From Planctomycetaceae bacterium (GTDB lineage Bacteria; Planctomycetota; Planctomycetia; Pirellulales; UBA1268): a DNA stretch of 24,464 bases. The stretch spans positions 1 through 24,464 of the forward strand of contig JAUWWJ010000001.1 in the NCBI GenBank assembly GCA_030616935.1, read 5' to 3'. Made by a program: the position numbers and the translations under genes. The first letter of the stretch is position 1. Each line of letters begins with the position of its first letter. Below are positions 1 to 8,631 of the stretch, piece after piece. Below the pieces are notes generated by a model. That model was not told where the DNA came from, searched no databases, and saw only the letters and a list, made by a program, of their open reading frames with translations.

Positions 1-229
1 CAAGAAATCCAACCAACAATATTGTTTCAAGACCTGCGGGCACGTTCATCCGACCACGGCCGAAGGCTACAATCAATCCAAACAGAAAACTACCGCACAG
101 GTTGACCACAAAAGTTCCCCAAGGGAAGTCACGACCACACAAACGAACGGCTAGCATAATCACCAGGACACGCGAGAGTGTGCCAATGCCTCCACCAACT
201 GCCAGCCAGATTGCGTGCGAAAATGTCAT
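1..229 (-). CDS. crcB: Fluoride channel CrcB/FluC, 3' part missing
   Basis: Small inner-membrane protein that lets fluoride ions leave the cell; the family works as a dual-topology dimer. Only the first 76 codons are visible, starting at the ATG at 229-227 on the minus strand, and the reading frame stays open to the left edge. The visible residues carry the family's glycine-rich first helix (AVGGGIGTLSRV), the FPWGTFVVNLCGSF motif of the second helix, with the pore-lining Asn, and the beginning of the third helix (ETILLVGFL), just before the expected TTFST motif. No good ribosome binding site is seen. It is divergent from the homospermidine synthase gene. The motif match is strong; function is inferred from the family. 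Confidence 0.85.
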   Translation of the reverse strand, partial: MTFSHAIWLAVGGGIGTLSRVLVIMLAVRLCGRDFPWGTFVVNLCGSFLFGLIVAFGRGRMNVPAGLETILLVGFL

Positions 230-525
230 GAGTATTTCTAGTGCAACTTGAGAGGGTTTGTGATTGGAAACAACAATCTGATTCAGGCAGGACGGGAGAA
301 ACCAACGACTGCACTGGTTTCATATCCAGACGGCATCATAAAGAAGTATTCGTAAACCTAAAACGTTTGTTTATTCAGTTTTCGATACATCTTTTTGCAA
401 GCAAATCTACCGGTAACGCTGACCGACGGAATCAACGTTATACTTTGTGCTCATTTCTAAACCAATGGTTTCATGAACGTTACACTTTTGCGCGTATTGC
501 ATTACCTCAGGAGTTGGTTTCTCGC
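230..525. other. Divergent intergenic region between crcB and hss
   Basis: This 296-base stretch separates two genes transcribed away from each other, so it should hold both promoters. The hss frame stays open through most of it, but the translation has no family resemblance and the conserved protein starts at 526. A TATACT at 439-444 is a possible -10 box for hss, without a convincing -35 box. I looked for a fluoride riboswitch before crcB and did not see its conserved core. One perfect inverted repeat is listed separately. Confidence 0.5.
298..321. repeat. 7-bp inverted repeat upstream of crcB
   Basis: GAAACCA at 298-304 and TGGTTTC at 315-321 are perfect inverted copies around a 10-base loop. 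It lies about 70 bases before the crcB start. It has no T-run on either side, so it is not an obvious terminator; it could be an operator or a leader hairpin. Confidence 0.35.
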
Positions 526-1989
526 ATGGTCACATTTGACAACAAAATTTTATTCGTTGGCTTTGGGTTTGTTGCTCGTTGCACGCTACCAATTCTGTTT
601 AAACACATAAAAATTGACCCATCAAATATAACCATTATTGATTTTGAACCGGATGAGGAAGCACTGCGCCCGTGGATCGAACGAGGTGTCACCTTCGTTC
701 AAGACAAGGTCTGCCCGGATAATTTAGGCAACGTGCTCCAACGCTATGTCAGTGAGGGCGATTTGCTCATTGATCTCGCATGGAACATTGACTGCTGTGA
801 GATTGTTAGCTGGTGCCATGATCACGGTGTGCTCTACCTGAATACATCCGTTGAGCTCTGGGATCCATATGAACATGCAAAGGATGCTCATCCTACACAA
901 CTCACTCTTTACTGGCGTCATATGAATCTTCGTCACATGATCTCACAGTGGACTGAGCAAGGACCAACAGCTGTCCTTGAGCACGGCGCAAACCCTGGGC
1001 TGATCAGTCATTTTACGAAGTATGCCCTGCTTGATATCGCCGACGCATGCCTTGAAGAAAAAAAGTTTTCTGGCCAACAGGCCGAAAAGATTGCACAGTA
1101 TCGAAAAACACACACCTTCAATTACCTTGCGAAGGAACTGGGAGTAAAAGTAATCCACTGCAGTGAACGTGATACTCAGATTTCTACTTCACCGAAAGAA
1201 GTTGACGAGTTCGTCAACACCTGGAGCGTTGAGGGCTTTCGTGAGGAAGGAACAACCACCGCTGAGATGGGATGGGGCACTCATGAAAAAGAGCTTCCTC
1301 CGTTTGCATACGAACACAAGGATGGCCCAAAGAGCCAAATCTGCCTGGCCCGCATGGGGATGAATACATACGTGTCCAGTTGGGTTCCGGATTACACCAT
1401 CACAGGCATGGTGGTTCGACACGGTGAAGCTTTCAGCATTACTGAAAAACTCTCTGTCCGAGACAATGCTGGTGAAACAATGTATCGCCCCACGGTGCAC
1501 TATGCCTATTGCCCGTGCGATGCAGCTATTGCCAGTCTTTGGGAACTTCGCGGCTACAACTATGAACTCCAACCTCGCACCCGCATCATGACTGATGAAA
1601 TCACACACGGAGCAGATATCCTTGGCGCTCTGGTTATGGGACACCCACTAACATCTTGGTGGTGCGGGAGTGACCTGTCGATTGAAGAATCACGGCAACT
1701 TGTACCTCATCAAAATGCAACCACGATGCAAGTTGCAATTTCCGTAGTTGCCGCATGTATGTGGATGATTGAAAATCCACAAGAAGGTGTGCGTCTTCCT
1801 GATGATTTACCGCACGACTATGTTCTCGATATTGCGAAACCATACCTCGGAAAATTTATTTCAGTGCGTTCAGATTGGACACCACTAAAGAAAACTTCTG
1901 TCACATTCCATGGGCACAACAATCCGGACATTGATGCCGAAGACCCCTGGCAATTTAAGAACTTCCTACAAACCGAGGATAAGAACTGA
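526..1989 (+). CDS. hss: Homospermidine synthase (saccharopine-dehydrogenase-like, bacterial type)
   Basis: Joins two putrescines (or putrescine and spermidine) into sym-homospermidine in an NAD-dependent reaction in the cytoplasm. The 487-residue product matches the bacterial family in length (about 480). It begins with a Rossmann dinucleotide-binding motif (GFGFVA, residues 12-17), then has HGANPG (153-158) and the conserved TWSVEGF...E...GWGTHE block, in which W233 and E241 align with the Trp and Glu I recall as active-site residues of the Blastochloris viridis enzyme. I chose the ATG at 526, preceded by AGGAG at 509-513 (12-base spacer), because the 95 in-frame residues upstream look non-coding. 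The ornithine decarboxylase that would supply putrescine follows 73 bases later. A carboxynorspermidine dehydrogenase is the main alternative; length and motifs favour homospermidine synthase. Confidence 0.9.
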   Translation: MVTFDNKILFVGFGFVARCTLPILFKHIKIDPSNITIIDFEPDEEALRPWIERGVTFVQDKVCPDNLGNVLQRYVSEGDLLIDLAWNIDCCEIVSWCHDHGVLYLNTSVELWDPYEHAKDAHPTQLTLYWRHMNLRHMISQWTEQGPTAVLEHGANPGLISHFTKYALLDIADACLEEKKFSGQQAEKIAQYRKTHTFNYLAKELGVKVIHCSERDTQISTSPKEVDEFVNTWSVEGFREEGTTTAEMGWGTHEKELPPFAYEHKDGPKSQICLARMGMNTYVSSWVPDYTITGMVVRHGEAFSITEKLSVRDNAGETMYRPTVHYAYCPCDAAIASLWELRGYNYELQPRTRIMTDEITHGADILGALVMGHPLTSWWCGSDLSIEESRQLVPHQNATTMQVAISVVAACMWMIENPQEGVRLPDDLPHDYVLDIAKPYLGKFISVRSDWTPLKKTSVTFHGHNNPDIDAEDPWQFKNFLQTEDKN

Positions 1990-2062
1990 TTGCCCATTTA
2001 TTCAAAAACTTTTTCTATTTGCACATGGTTGAACTGCTCGCTCTAAATGAGGCATCATCCGG

Positions 2063-3196
2063 ATGAATAAAAAGACCTTGCTTCAGCTAGCCAAGACTCA
2101 CGGCACACCTTTGTTTGTTATTGATCATGCGGAACTACGGAAAAACTACGCGTTATTTCGAAAGCACTTCCCACGAGTTCAGGCGTACTATGCCGTTAAA
2201 GTTAACAGTGATCCCGTTGTTGTAGAAACGTTTTACAAACTTGGTGGCAGTTTCGATGTTGCCAGCATGCAGGAATTCCACACTGTCTATCGTTTCATCG
2301 AAGACTTGCCGCCACAAGAACGCCAGGATTTTATCTGGGACAAAATCATTTATGCCAATCCAATAAAACCCATTGAGACGCTGCAGGAACTTGACCGCTA
2401 CAAACCACTCGTAACATTTGATAACGAGGAAGAAGTTAAGAAAATTGCAAAGCACGCGCCAAACGCAGGACTCGCTCTTCGACTTCGGGTGCCAAACACA
2501 GGGTCGATGGTCGAATTGTCAAGTAAATTCGGGGCGCTTCCAGGCGAAGCAGTCCAGTTAATTGCCTGCGCACACGATCATGGTCTGACAGTTGAAGGTG
2601 TCTCATTTCATGTAGGAAGCCAGTGTACGAATCCTGAGAATTACATTCAGGCAATTCATCTTTCAGCAGGCATTTTTGCAGAAGCAAAATCTCGTGGCTT
2701 CGATTTACAACTGCTTGACATCGGTGGTGGTTTCCCTGCCGCGTACGACGCAAGTGTGCCTAGGTTTGCGACGCTCGCAAAAAAACTTAATTACGAACTC
2801 GACCGTTTGTTTCCAAAGTCGATTGAAATTCTTGCTGAGCCAGGAAGATTTCTTGTTGCCTCTGCAGGATCCGCTGTTTCAAAAATTATTGGGAAAGCAG
2901 TTCGCAATGACAAACTCTGCTACTACGTAGACGATGGCGTTTACCACACCTACTCGGGCATCATTTTTGACCACTGTACCTACCGTATGAAGAGTTTTAA
3001 ATCTGGCCCAACTCAACTGTGCGCTGTCTTCGGACCTACGTGTGACGCGCTTGATACAATTAGCCTTGCTGAGCAACTGCCTGACCTGAAGATTGGAGAT
3101 CATCTTTACAGCAACACGATTGGTGCCTATTCTGCGGCCAGTTCAACTCATTTCAATGGCTTCCCGCCTGCAAAAGTGGTCCACGTGAATCGCTAA
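2063..3196 (+). CDS. PLP-dependent ornithine (or lysine/ornithine) decarboxylase, alanine-racemase fold
   Basis: Decarboxylates ornithine to putrescine. The 377-residue protein belongs to the eukaryote-like fold III decarboxylases. Visible landmarks: the PLP-binding lysine in YAVKVN (K46), SFHVGSQ with the PLP-stacking H183, the GGGFP phosphate loop (221-225), EPGR (259-262), the substrate-contacting Asp in FDH (D303) and the catalytic Cys-Asp pair in GPTCDALD (C327, D328); these correspond to mouse ODC K69, H197, E274 region, D332, C360 and D361. The ATG at 2063 is preceded by GAGG ten bases upstream. It is the second gene of a polyamine cassette with hss and ends 18 bases from the convergent methyltransferase gene. 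Carboxynorspermidine decarboxylase (NspC) is less likely given the ODC-type active site; lysine activity cannot be excluded. Confidence 0.88.
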   Translation: MNKKTLLQLAKTHGTPLFVIDHAELRKNYALFRKHFPRVQAYYAVKVNSDPVVVETFYKLGGSFDVASMQEFHTVYRFIEDLPPQERQDFIWDKIIYANPIKPIETLQELDRYKPLVTFDNEEEVKKIAKHAPNAGLALRLRVPNTGSMVELSSKFGALPGEAVQLIACAHDHGLTVEGVSFHVGSQCTNPENYIQAIHLSAGIFAEAKSRGFDLQLLDIGGGFPAAYDASVPRFATLAKKLNYELDRLFPKSIEILAEPGRFLVASAGSAVSKIIGKAVRNDKLCYYVDDGVYHTYSGIIFDHCTYRMKSFKSGPTQLCAVFGPTCDALDTISLAEQLPDLKIGDHLYSNTIGAYSAASSTHFNGFPPAKVVHVNR

Positions 3197-3214
3197 CTCC
3201 ATCCTTAAACGCAG

Positions 3215-4297
3215 CTACGGTCTTCTGACTGCCTCAATGATGTGGTACCCCTTCACAAGTTCCTGTGCTACGTCATTCCAAGCCTGAGGCAGCTGTTCTA
3301 AATACCAGGAAGGTTGCTTTGTAATCAGAAGGAAGGTACCCCCAGGTGCAAGCGCAGCTTTGGCTGAGTTCACAAACATTTCAGCGATGCGAAAATCTGA
3401 GTAATAGGGCGGATTTGCAACAACCAGATCATAGCACCCGGGATCAGGAACTATCCCCGAAGCCTCGAGAGCAACCGTGATGTTCGGTAGATTATTTTCT
3501 ACTGCAGACTGTCGCAAACAGGAAACGGCACGAGCTGAAGAGTCGATCGCGTAAATTCCTATTGATGGATGTCTCGCTGCGAGACCCAAACTGACGCAAC
3601 CTGATCCATAGCCTAATTCGAGAACACGAGCACCTTCAGCCAGATCAATAGCATTCAGTAGATGCCGAGCCGCTGGATCAATCCGACGATGTGCAAAAAC
3701 ACCTGGGCGGCTCAACGCGGTAAGCAAATGTTCCTGGTCACGGAACACTATCTTGCACTCGAAGTTTCTGACTTTTTTTAACGGTTGCGTTTTTCGAACG
3801 ATGTAACAGACCGTTTTCGGCTTTTCTGAGGTATCCGGACGCACCCGCACCGTCTCACCGGTAGCAGCCAGATGCGATCGCAACCACTTGTCTTGAGGAT
3901 TATCAATCGCGGCAACCAATTGACCGCCGACACCTAATGCTTGAAAAGCCGCCTGCAACACATCTCGCGTAAACTCCGCCTCGCCAGATTTGAAAACAGG
4001 AATAACAGCGAGATCGTATTGTCCTTCGTGAGTACTCGCTGGAGCATCGGCCTCGCAATACATGCCTAATTGTGCGGGGAAATCCTGTACCGCACTGACC
4101 AACAACTGCTGCTGGTATTGGTCATGAAACCAGAGGTTCACCTCTGCATCTGGTCGAGTCTCGGCAAGTGTAATCGCAGCCTGACCGCGACCAACTGTAG
4201 TGGCCAGAATGTGATTTCCGGACACCTCTTGTGCAATCGTCGCAGCATGAAGTTCTGCTGGCCGAGCAGGCGGTAGTTTCTCAAGGAGCGTAGGCAT
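3215..4297 (-). CDS. RsmC/RlmG-like rRNA guanine-N2 methyltransferase (MTS domain)
   Basis: Class I S-adenosylmethionine methyltransferase that likely modifies a guanine of ribosomal RNA. The protein has two parts, as in RsmC: an N-terminal degenerate methyltransferase-like domain (about 1-180) and a C-terminal catalytic MTS domain with the SAM-binding motif VLELGYGSGC (225-234) and the N2-guanine methylation motif NPPY (295-298; NPPF is common in RsmC). The ATG at 4297 has AGAGG eight bases upstream and gives 360 residues. A TTG at 4354 that overlaps the stop of the preceding gene would add 19 residues, but it has no ribosome binding site. It is the last gene of a minus-strand set with two M16 proteins. 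Whether it acts on 16S G1207 or a 23S site cannot be told. Confidence 0.8.
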   Translation of the reverse strand: MPTLLEKLPPARPAELHAATIAQEVSGNHILATTVGRGQAAITLAETRPDAEVNLWFHDQYQQQLLVSAVQDFPAQLGMYCEADAPASTHEGQYDLAVIPVFKSGEAEFTRDVLQAAFQALGVGGQLVAAIDNPQDKWLRSHLAATGETVRVRPDTSEKPKTVCYIVRKTQPLKKVRNFECKIVFRDQEHLLTALSRPGVFAHRRIDPAARHLLNAIDLAEGARVLELGYGSGCVSLGLAARHPSIGIYAIDSSARAVSCLRQSAVENNLPNITVALEASGIVPDPGCYDLVVANPPYYSDFRIAEMFVNSAKAALAPGGTFLLITKQPSWYLEQLPQAWNDVAQELVKGYHIIEAVRRP

Positions 4298-4350
4298 AGC
4301 ACCAGCCTCTGTTCTGGCAAAACCATCTTCTACCACAAGCACCACTGCGT

Positions 4351-5853
4351 TCAATCAAGTGGAAGGGGCTCAAGCGTTAGTGGATCTCGAAGGGGGAGAT
4401 GCTTTACCTCGCCACCGAAAAATTCTTTCATCGTTGCCCTTCCCTCAAGGTCTCCGGGAGCAATCGCTTCCCAATCACCGACAACAAGAATTGCCATCTG
4501 TGACGGATCAAGGTGTTTTTTTGCAACTCTGAGCAAATCGTCTTTTGTTACCGTTCTGACTTTTTCACGAAAGGTACGCCAGTAGTCTTTGGGCCGATTC
4601 GTCCACTCATCATTTACAAATACCTGAAGTGTTGTTGGCTTGCTCTCAAACTGCCGGGGAAACGTCTCAATTAAACCCTGCTTTGCAACCTCGATTTCCT
4701 CATCGGTTACGGGCTGCTGACGAATCAGAGCAATCTCACCGAGAACAATTTTTGTGGCTAGTGCTACCGTTGGGTTTTTGCTTTCAAATGTAGCCTGAAA
4801 CGCGCCCGGATAATTGACTCGCTGAGACAAGATAGAACGAACTGAATACGCCAGACCTTCATTGCTCCGAACCTTCTGCATGAGCCGGCTGGTGAAGCCA
4901 CCGGCACCAAGAATCTCATTCAGTAAAAGCAATGGAATGGCATCTGGGTCATCGCGAACTATCCCTCGCTTCCCAAGCACCACTTTTCCCTGCGGAATCT
5001 CCTTCTGAACGTGATAGAGGCCCGGAACAAGGACTGCTTCTGGCATGTGCGGGTCAGGAGCCACAGCCCCCCGTTCCCAGCCATCAAACGCTTGTGTGAG
5101 TTTTTCCAGCATTTCCTCAACAGCAAAGTCACCAGATACAGCAACAATCATATTTCCCGGATGGATAATCTGCTCGTGAATTGTCTGAAGCTGCTCTCGA
5201 CTAATTGCCTCAACACTCAAAGCTGTTGGCTGACTCGCTTCAAAATGTTTTCGGCCATAGAGCATAGCTTTCCACTCACGAGCCAGTATTGATGAAGCAT
5301 TGTCATTCCGTTGTTTCAATGACTCAAGCAGCCGTGCCTTCACAACCTCGAGTCGCTGTTTCTCAAAAGCTGGCTTTCGCAACATTGTGACAAAGAGCTT
5401 AAGGCTCTCATCAAGATTGCCACTTAATGAGTTCATTCGTGCTGTTGTGAATGTGTTGCCAGCAGAGACAGACATTTCGGTTGCAAGAAAATCCAGAGTC
5501 TCATCAAACATCGCTGGACTCATATCACCTGCCCCACCCTCACGAACCATTCGCGCCATTACAGAAGCAAGCCCGGGGGTCGCTGCTGGATCAAGCGAAC
5601 CTCCACCTTTGAAAGTGATTGAAACATTGACAAGTGGGAATTCATGAGATTCTGCAACGTACACAATCGTTCCATCGGAAAGCATTCTGCGAAAATCAGC
5701 CGCACGTGGCGGTGTGTACTCGAGCGGCTGAAATTCAATCGCTTCAGGGCGTGGCGGAATAGCAAAGACTTGTGAGAAGCAGAGCAGGCTCACGGCAACA
5801 ACACCTGCTAGGGGACGCATAAACATGATATTTCTTAACGCCTGATGATTCAC
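4351..5853 (-). CDS. Secreted M16 family protein lacking the zinc motif (probable non-catalytic partner)
   Basis: A 500-residue M16 (pitrilysin/insulinase) protein. The N terminus has a signal peptide (hydrophobic stretch about 13-31 ending FSQVFA), so it is probably exported. The usual HxxEH zinc motif is absent: at the matching place the sequence is PGLASVMARMVREGG, with Ser97, Ala100 and Arg101 where His, Glu and His should be. The fold otherwise looks complete, including the second M16 half with SRLMQKVRSNEGLAYSV. The GTG start at 5853 has a strong AGGAGG seven bases upstream and overlaps the TGA of the catalytic M16 gene by four bases (GTGA), pointing to translational coupling. Two-subunit M16B peptidases with one zinc-free subunit are known; the pairing here is inferred from adjacency and motif loss. 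Confidence 0.87.
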   Translation of the reverse strand: MNHQALRNIMFMRPLAGVVAVSLLCFSQVFAIPPRPEAIEFQPLEYTPPRAADFRRMLSDGTIVYVAESHEFPLVNVSITFKGGGSLDPAATPGLASVMARMVREGGAGDMSPAMFDETLDFLATEMSVSAGNTFTTARMNSLSGNLDESLKLFVTMLRKPAFEKQRLEVVKARLLESLKQRNDNASSILAREWKAMLYGRKHFEASQPTALSVEAISREQLQTIHEQIIHPGNMIVAVSGDFAVEEMLEKLTQAFDGWERGAVAPDPHMPEAVLVPGLYHVQKEIPQGKVVLGKRGIVRDDPDAIPLLLLNEILGAGGFTSRLMQKVRSNEGLAYSVRSILSQRVNYPGAFQATFESKNPTVALATKIVLGEIALIRQQPVTDEEIEVAKQGLIETFPRQFESKPTTLQVFVNDEWTNRPKDYWRTFREKVRTVTKDDLLRVAKKHLDPSQMAILVVGDWEAIAPGDLEGRATMKEFFGGEVKHLPLRDPLTLEPLPLD

Positions 5854-7430
5854 TTTTCAGCCTCCTTCGCTGCGACCTCTTCCGAGTTTCTTCGGTAAAT
5901 TGCAACACTACGATTCGTCTCATCGAAATAGCTCTTTGCAACTCTTTTGATATCGTCTGCCGTAACTGCTTCATATTTCGCAGGACCTTCATTGATCTCT
6001 TCCCAATCCAGCAACGCTTCACTGAAAGCCAACTGGATGAGGAGCGACATATTGTTCTCAAGTCGACGATAATTTGATGCTGCAACACGATTCTTTACTT
6101 TGCGCAACTCGCGATCTGACAACTCTTCCGTCTGCAGCTTTGCCAACTCTTCATACCAAGCTTGCTCGAGTTGCTCTGGGACCGCGTCCCCGCGGGTCAT
6201 AGCGTCAAAAGAAAACAGGCCAGCGTACTTTCGCGTGTCTGAACTTGCCGATGCTGTAGCAGCAATTCCACGCCCCTCCACCATCGTAGAATAGAGACGA
6301 CCTGTTCGCTCATTGAGCACCTCTGCAAGCATGTCGAGAGGGTAGCTGTCGACATGACCTGCTGGCACAGTGTGGTAACGAATTTCTATCGTTGGCGGAA
6401 AATCACCAATCGCATTCATTCGCTGTTCGGCTAATTGTTCAACCTCAAGCGTAACAACGGCTGGCAATTTGTTGCTCCCGGGGTCAAGTCGTGAAAAATA
6501 CTGTCTGATGTACTTCTTTGCTTGTTTTGGATCAAAGTCACCGACTACAACACCAAAAAGATTACCGGGGCGATAATACGTATTCCAATACACCTGCGCC
6601 TGCTCAAAGGTGTAGCTGTTGAGGTCGCTTGGCCAGCCAATAACGGGCCAGGAATATCCGCACGAAGCCCAAAACATCGAATTGAATTGCTCTTGAAATC
6701 GACCTGTTGGCGTGCTGTCTGTACGTAGACGTCGTTCCTCATGAACAACATCTCGTTCCGAATAGAACTCTCGAAACACGCTGTCGTTTAACCGATCACT
6801 CTCCATCCACGCCCATAATTCCAGTTTATTTGATGGCACGGTGATGAAGTAGCAGGTCAGGTCATAGCTCGTAAAGGCATTCATGCCACTACCACCAGCC
6901 TTTGTATAAACCTGATCAAATTCGTCTTTGACGATAGTTGCAGTGGCCGGGCCAGCTTTTCCTCGGCCCTGCTGGGCACGAATAAGTGTGTCCAGTTTCG
7001 TCCGCAAACTCTTTAGCCGAGGTGTATCGTTTACTGAATCCCAAGGGTCATTTATTTCTCCGTTCCGATACCGTTCGTACTGTTCACTCAGTACCAGTTG
7101 GTTCATCTGGTCGCGCACCTTTTTCTGCTCTACTCGAAACGTACGATCCTTATCGGGGTTTCGTGTTCCAATCGTATTTGTTCCCTTGAACATCATGTGC
7201 TCAAAAAAATGGCTGATCCCAGTTATTCCTGGACGTTCATTCACGCTTCCAACACGAGCTACCCAGCCAGCACTTACAACATTTGGTTGATCTGTTCTGG
7301 GTACGAGCAGAAACTGCATTCCATTCGGCAAGGTAAATTCTTCAACAGATACTTTTTGGGCAAAAACTATATCTGAAGAGCCAAAGATCATTGAAAGAAG
7401 AACCAACCAGCAAAATACTTGCGAACGCAT
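5850..7430 (-). CDS. Secreted zinc-dependent M16 peptidase, catalytic subunit
   Basis: A 526-residue metallopeptidase, likely periplasmic. The ATG at 7430 gives a clean signal peptide ending DIVFA just before Gln25; a TTG 57 bases upstream would put a polar extension ahead of it and is disfavoured. The inverted zinc motif is HFFEH (74-78), with the third ligand expected in ERDVVHEERR (E231/E232). Between them is a polar, helical insertion of roughly 90 residues rich in Lys, Arg, Asp and Gln, so the ligand spacing is about twice that of classical M16 enzymes. NAFTSYDLTCYF follows the insertion, then the substrate-contacting second half. It overlaps the zinc-free partner by four bases and starts the three-gene set. 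Confidence 0.9.
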   Translation of the reverse strand: MRSQVFCWLVLLSMIFGSSDIVFAQKVSVEEFTLPNGMQFLLVPRTDQPNVVSAGWVARVGSVNERPGITGISHFFEHMMFKGTNTIGTRNPDKDRTFRVEQKKVRDQMNQLVLSEQYERYRNGEINDPWDSVNDTPRLKSLRTKLDTLIRAQQGRGKAGPATATIVKDEFDQVYTKAGGSGMNAFTSYDLTCYFITVPSNKLELWAWMESDRLNDSVFREFYSERDVVHEERRLRTDSTPTGRFQEQFNSMFWASCGYSWPVIGWPSDLNSYTFEQAQVYWNTYYRPGNLFGVVVGDFDPKQAKKYIRQYFSRLDPGSNKLPAVVTLEVEQLAEQRMNAIGDFPPTIEIRYHTVPAGHVDSYPLDMLAEVLNERTGRLYSTMVEGRGIAATASASSDTRKYAGLFSFDAMTRGDAVPEQLEQAWYEELAKLQTEELSDRELRKVKNRVAASNYRRLENNMSLLIQLAFSEALLDWEEINEGPAKYEAVTADDIKRVAKSYFDETNRSVAIYRRNSEEVAAKEAEK

Positions 7431-7640
7431 ACTCGAACCCACTTCCCAAAGTGTTTGACTCTTGAATTCAAAATCGAGACTGAACAAACGAATCTGACGT
7501 AGTTATAACCCTTCAACCGGTAACCATGTATCAAAAGTCTGATGCGATGGCGGTGTCTTCTGTTTTCGAGCCGATCATTGAATCAACCTTAGTAAGGTAC
7601 AACCCACGTATATTGGTCCAGAAATAGCATATGAAGCTGC

Positions 7641-7663
7641 AAAAACAGCGTGTTACTCACGCT
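7641..7663 (-). terminator. Intrinsic terminator of purU
   Basis: On the minus strand, directly after the purU stop codon, AGCGTG and CACGCT form a 6-bp GC-rich stem around AGTAA, followed after TG by TTTTT (A-run at 7641-7645 on the plus strand). The position, stem and T-run fit a rho-independent terminator. It separates purU from the M16 set. Confidence 0.7.
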
Positions 7664-7666
7664 TCT

Positions 7667-8566
7667 TCAGGAGAATACTACGGTTCGACCATTGTGCATA
7701 AAAATGCGGTCCTCAAGCACGAGTCGCACTGCTTTTGCGAGCACAATTTTTTCTACGTCACGCCCTGCCTGAGCCATCTGTTTTGCTGAAAAGGTATGGT
7801 CCACAGGAATAACATCTTGGGCAATGATTGGGCCGGCGTCGAGCTCTGCCGTTACGTAATGAGCTGTTGCCCCGATCACTTTGACGCCTCGTTCAAACGC
7901 CTGGTGGTAGGGTGCCGCTCCCACAAAGGCTGGTAAAAATGAGTGGTGAATATTGATTAATTTTTTTGAATAGCGATCAACAAAACAATCGGAGAGAACT
8001 CGCATATATCGTGCGAGGACAATGGCCTCGGGGGCATAGGTGTCAATTAACTCGGCTAACTGCTGTTCGTGGGCTTCCCGACTTTTTTCGTGGTGAGGCA
8101 AAAAATGAAAAGGCACCTCAAATCTCTCAACAAGCTGACGCAAGGTGTCGTGATTGCTTATTACCGCACGGATTTTGCCGGGTAGTTCACCAACAGCATC
8201 CAGCAAAAGTAACTCGCCTAAACAGTGCGGCTCACGAGTCGCACAAATGACAATGGGCCTCGGCTCTCGCGACACAATGCGGACACTTGCTTTGGCGGGC
8301 AACACGTCAGCAAGTGCAGTTTGAAGGTCATGCATGCCTTGCGTCGAGCAACATGCCTTGGACGACACCTCTGCACGGAAAAAAAAGTGAGAAGCCTCAC
8401 CATCAACAAATTCTTGATTCCTTTCAATATTCCATTGGTGAGCGGATAGGACGCCGGTGATCCTATGGATAAGACCGACCTCATCGGGACAGTCAACAAG
8501 AACAACCTCCTGGACAGGCAACGATGTCTCACGAGTTGTTTGCGTTGATCCAATTTTTGAATGCAT
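7667..8566 (-). CDS. purU: Formyltetrahydrofolate deformylase
   Basis: Hydrolyses 10-formyltetrahydrofolate to formate and tetrahydrofolate, balancing one-carbon units with purine synthesis. The 299-residue protein has an N-terminal ACT domain (about 19-95, VVLVDCPDEVGLIHRITGVL) that senses amino acids in the characterised enzymes, then ATREPHCLGELL typical of PurU, and a formyltransferase domain with the catalytic triad Asn205 and His207 (INIHHSFLPAF) and Asp243 (ELDAGPII). The start ATG at 8566 has GAGG five bases upstream. It stands alone: its own terminator lies downstream and the oppositely oriented tRNA-tuf block lies upstream. Length and motifs match the family, so the call is secure. 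Confidence 0.95.
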   Translation of the reverse strand: MHSKIGSTQTTRETSLPVQEVVLVDCPDEVGLIHRITGVLSAHQWNIERNQEFVDGEASHFFFRAEVSSKACCSTQGMHDLQTALADVLPAKASVRIVSREPRPIVICATREPHCLGELLLLDAVGELPGKIRAVISNHDTLRQLVERFEVPFHFLPHHEKSREAHEQQLAELIDTYAPEAIVLARYMRVLSDCFVDRYSKKLINIHHSFLPAFVGAAPYHQAFERGVKVIGATAHYVTAELDAGPIIAQDVIPVDHTFSAKQMAQAGRDVEKIVLAKAVRLVLEDRIFMHNGRTVVFS

Positions 8567-8601
8567 TTCACCCTCGAATCTGTTTGGCGTTCCAATTCCG
8601 A

Positions 8602-8631
8602 ACTATATGATTTCGCCCTAACACTGCGCAA
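8602..8631 (-). promoter_or_regulatory. purU: Possible sigma-70 promoter of purU
   Basis: On the minus strand, TTGCGC (8631-8626) and TATAGT (8607-8602) are separated by 18 bases, about 36 bases before the purU start codon. The -10 box is good and the -35 box is weak, so this is tentative. Confidence 0.3.

Noticed and set aside
230..420. Fluoride riboswitch before crcB
   Set aside because: A GATGCC-like string is present on the minus strand, but the conserved pseudoknot core of the crcB motif could not be built by eye.
241..525. N-terminal extension of homospermidine synthase by 95 residues
   Set aside because: The extension has no family resemblance, and the conserved protein starts at the ATG at 526 with AGGAG upstream. 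The extra frame overlaps the crcB leader.
1189..1644. A 151-residue frame on the minus strand inside hss
   Set aside because: It is a shadow of the strongly conserved plus-strand gene and shows no motif.
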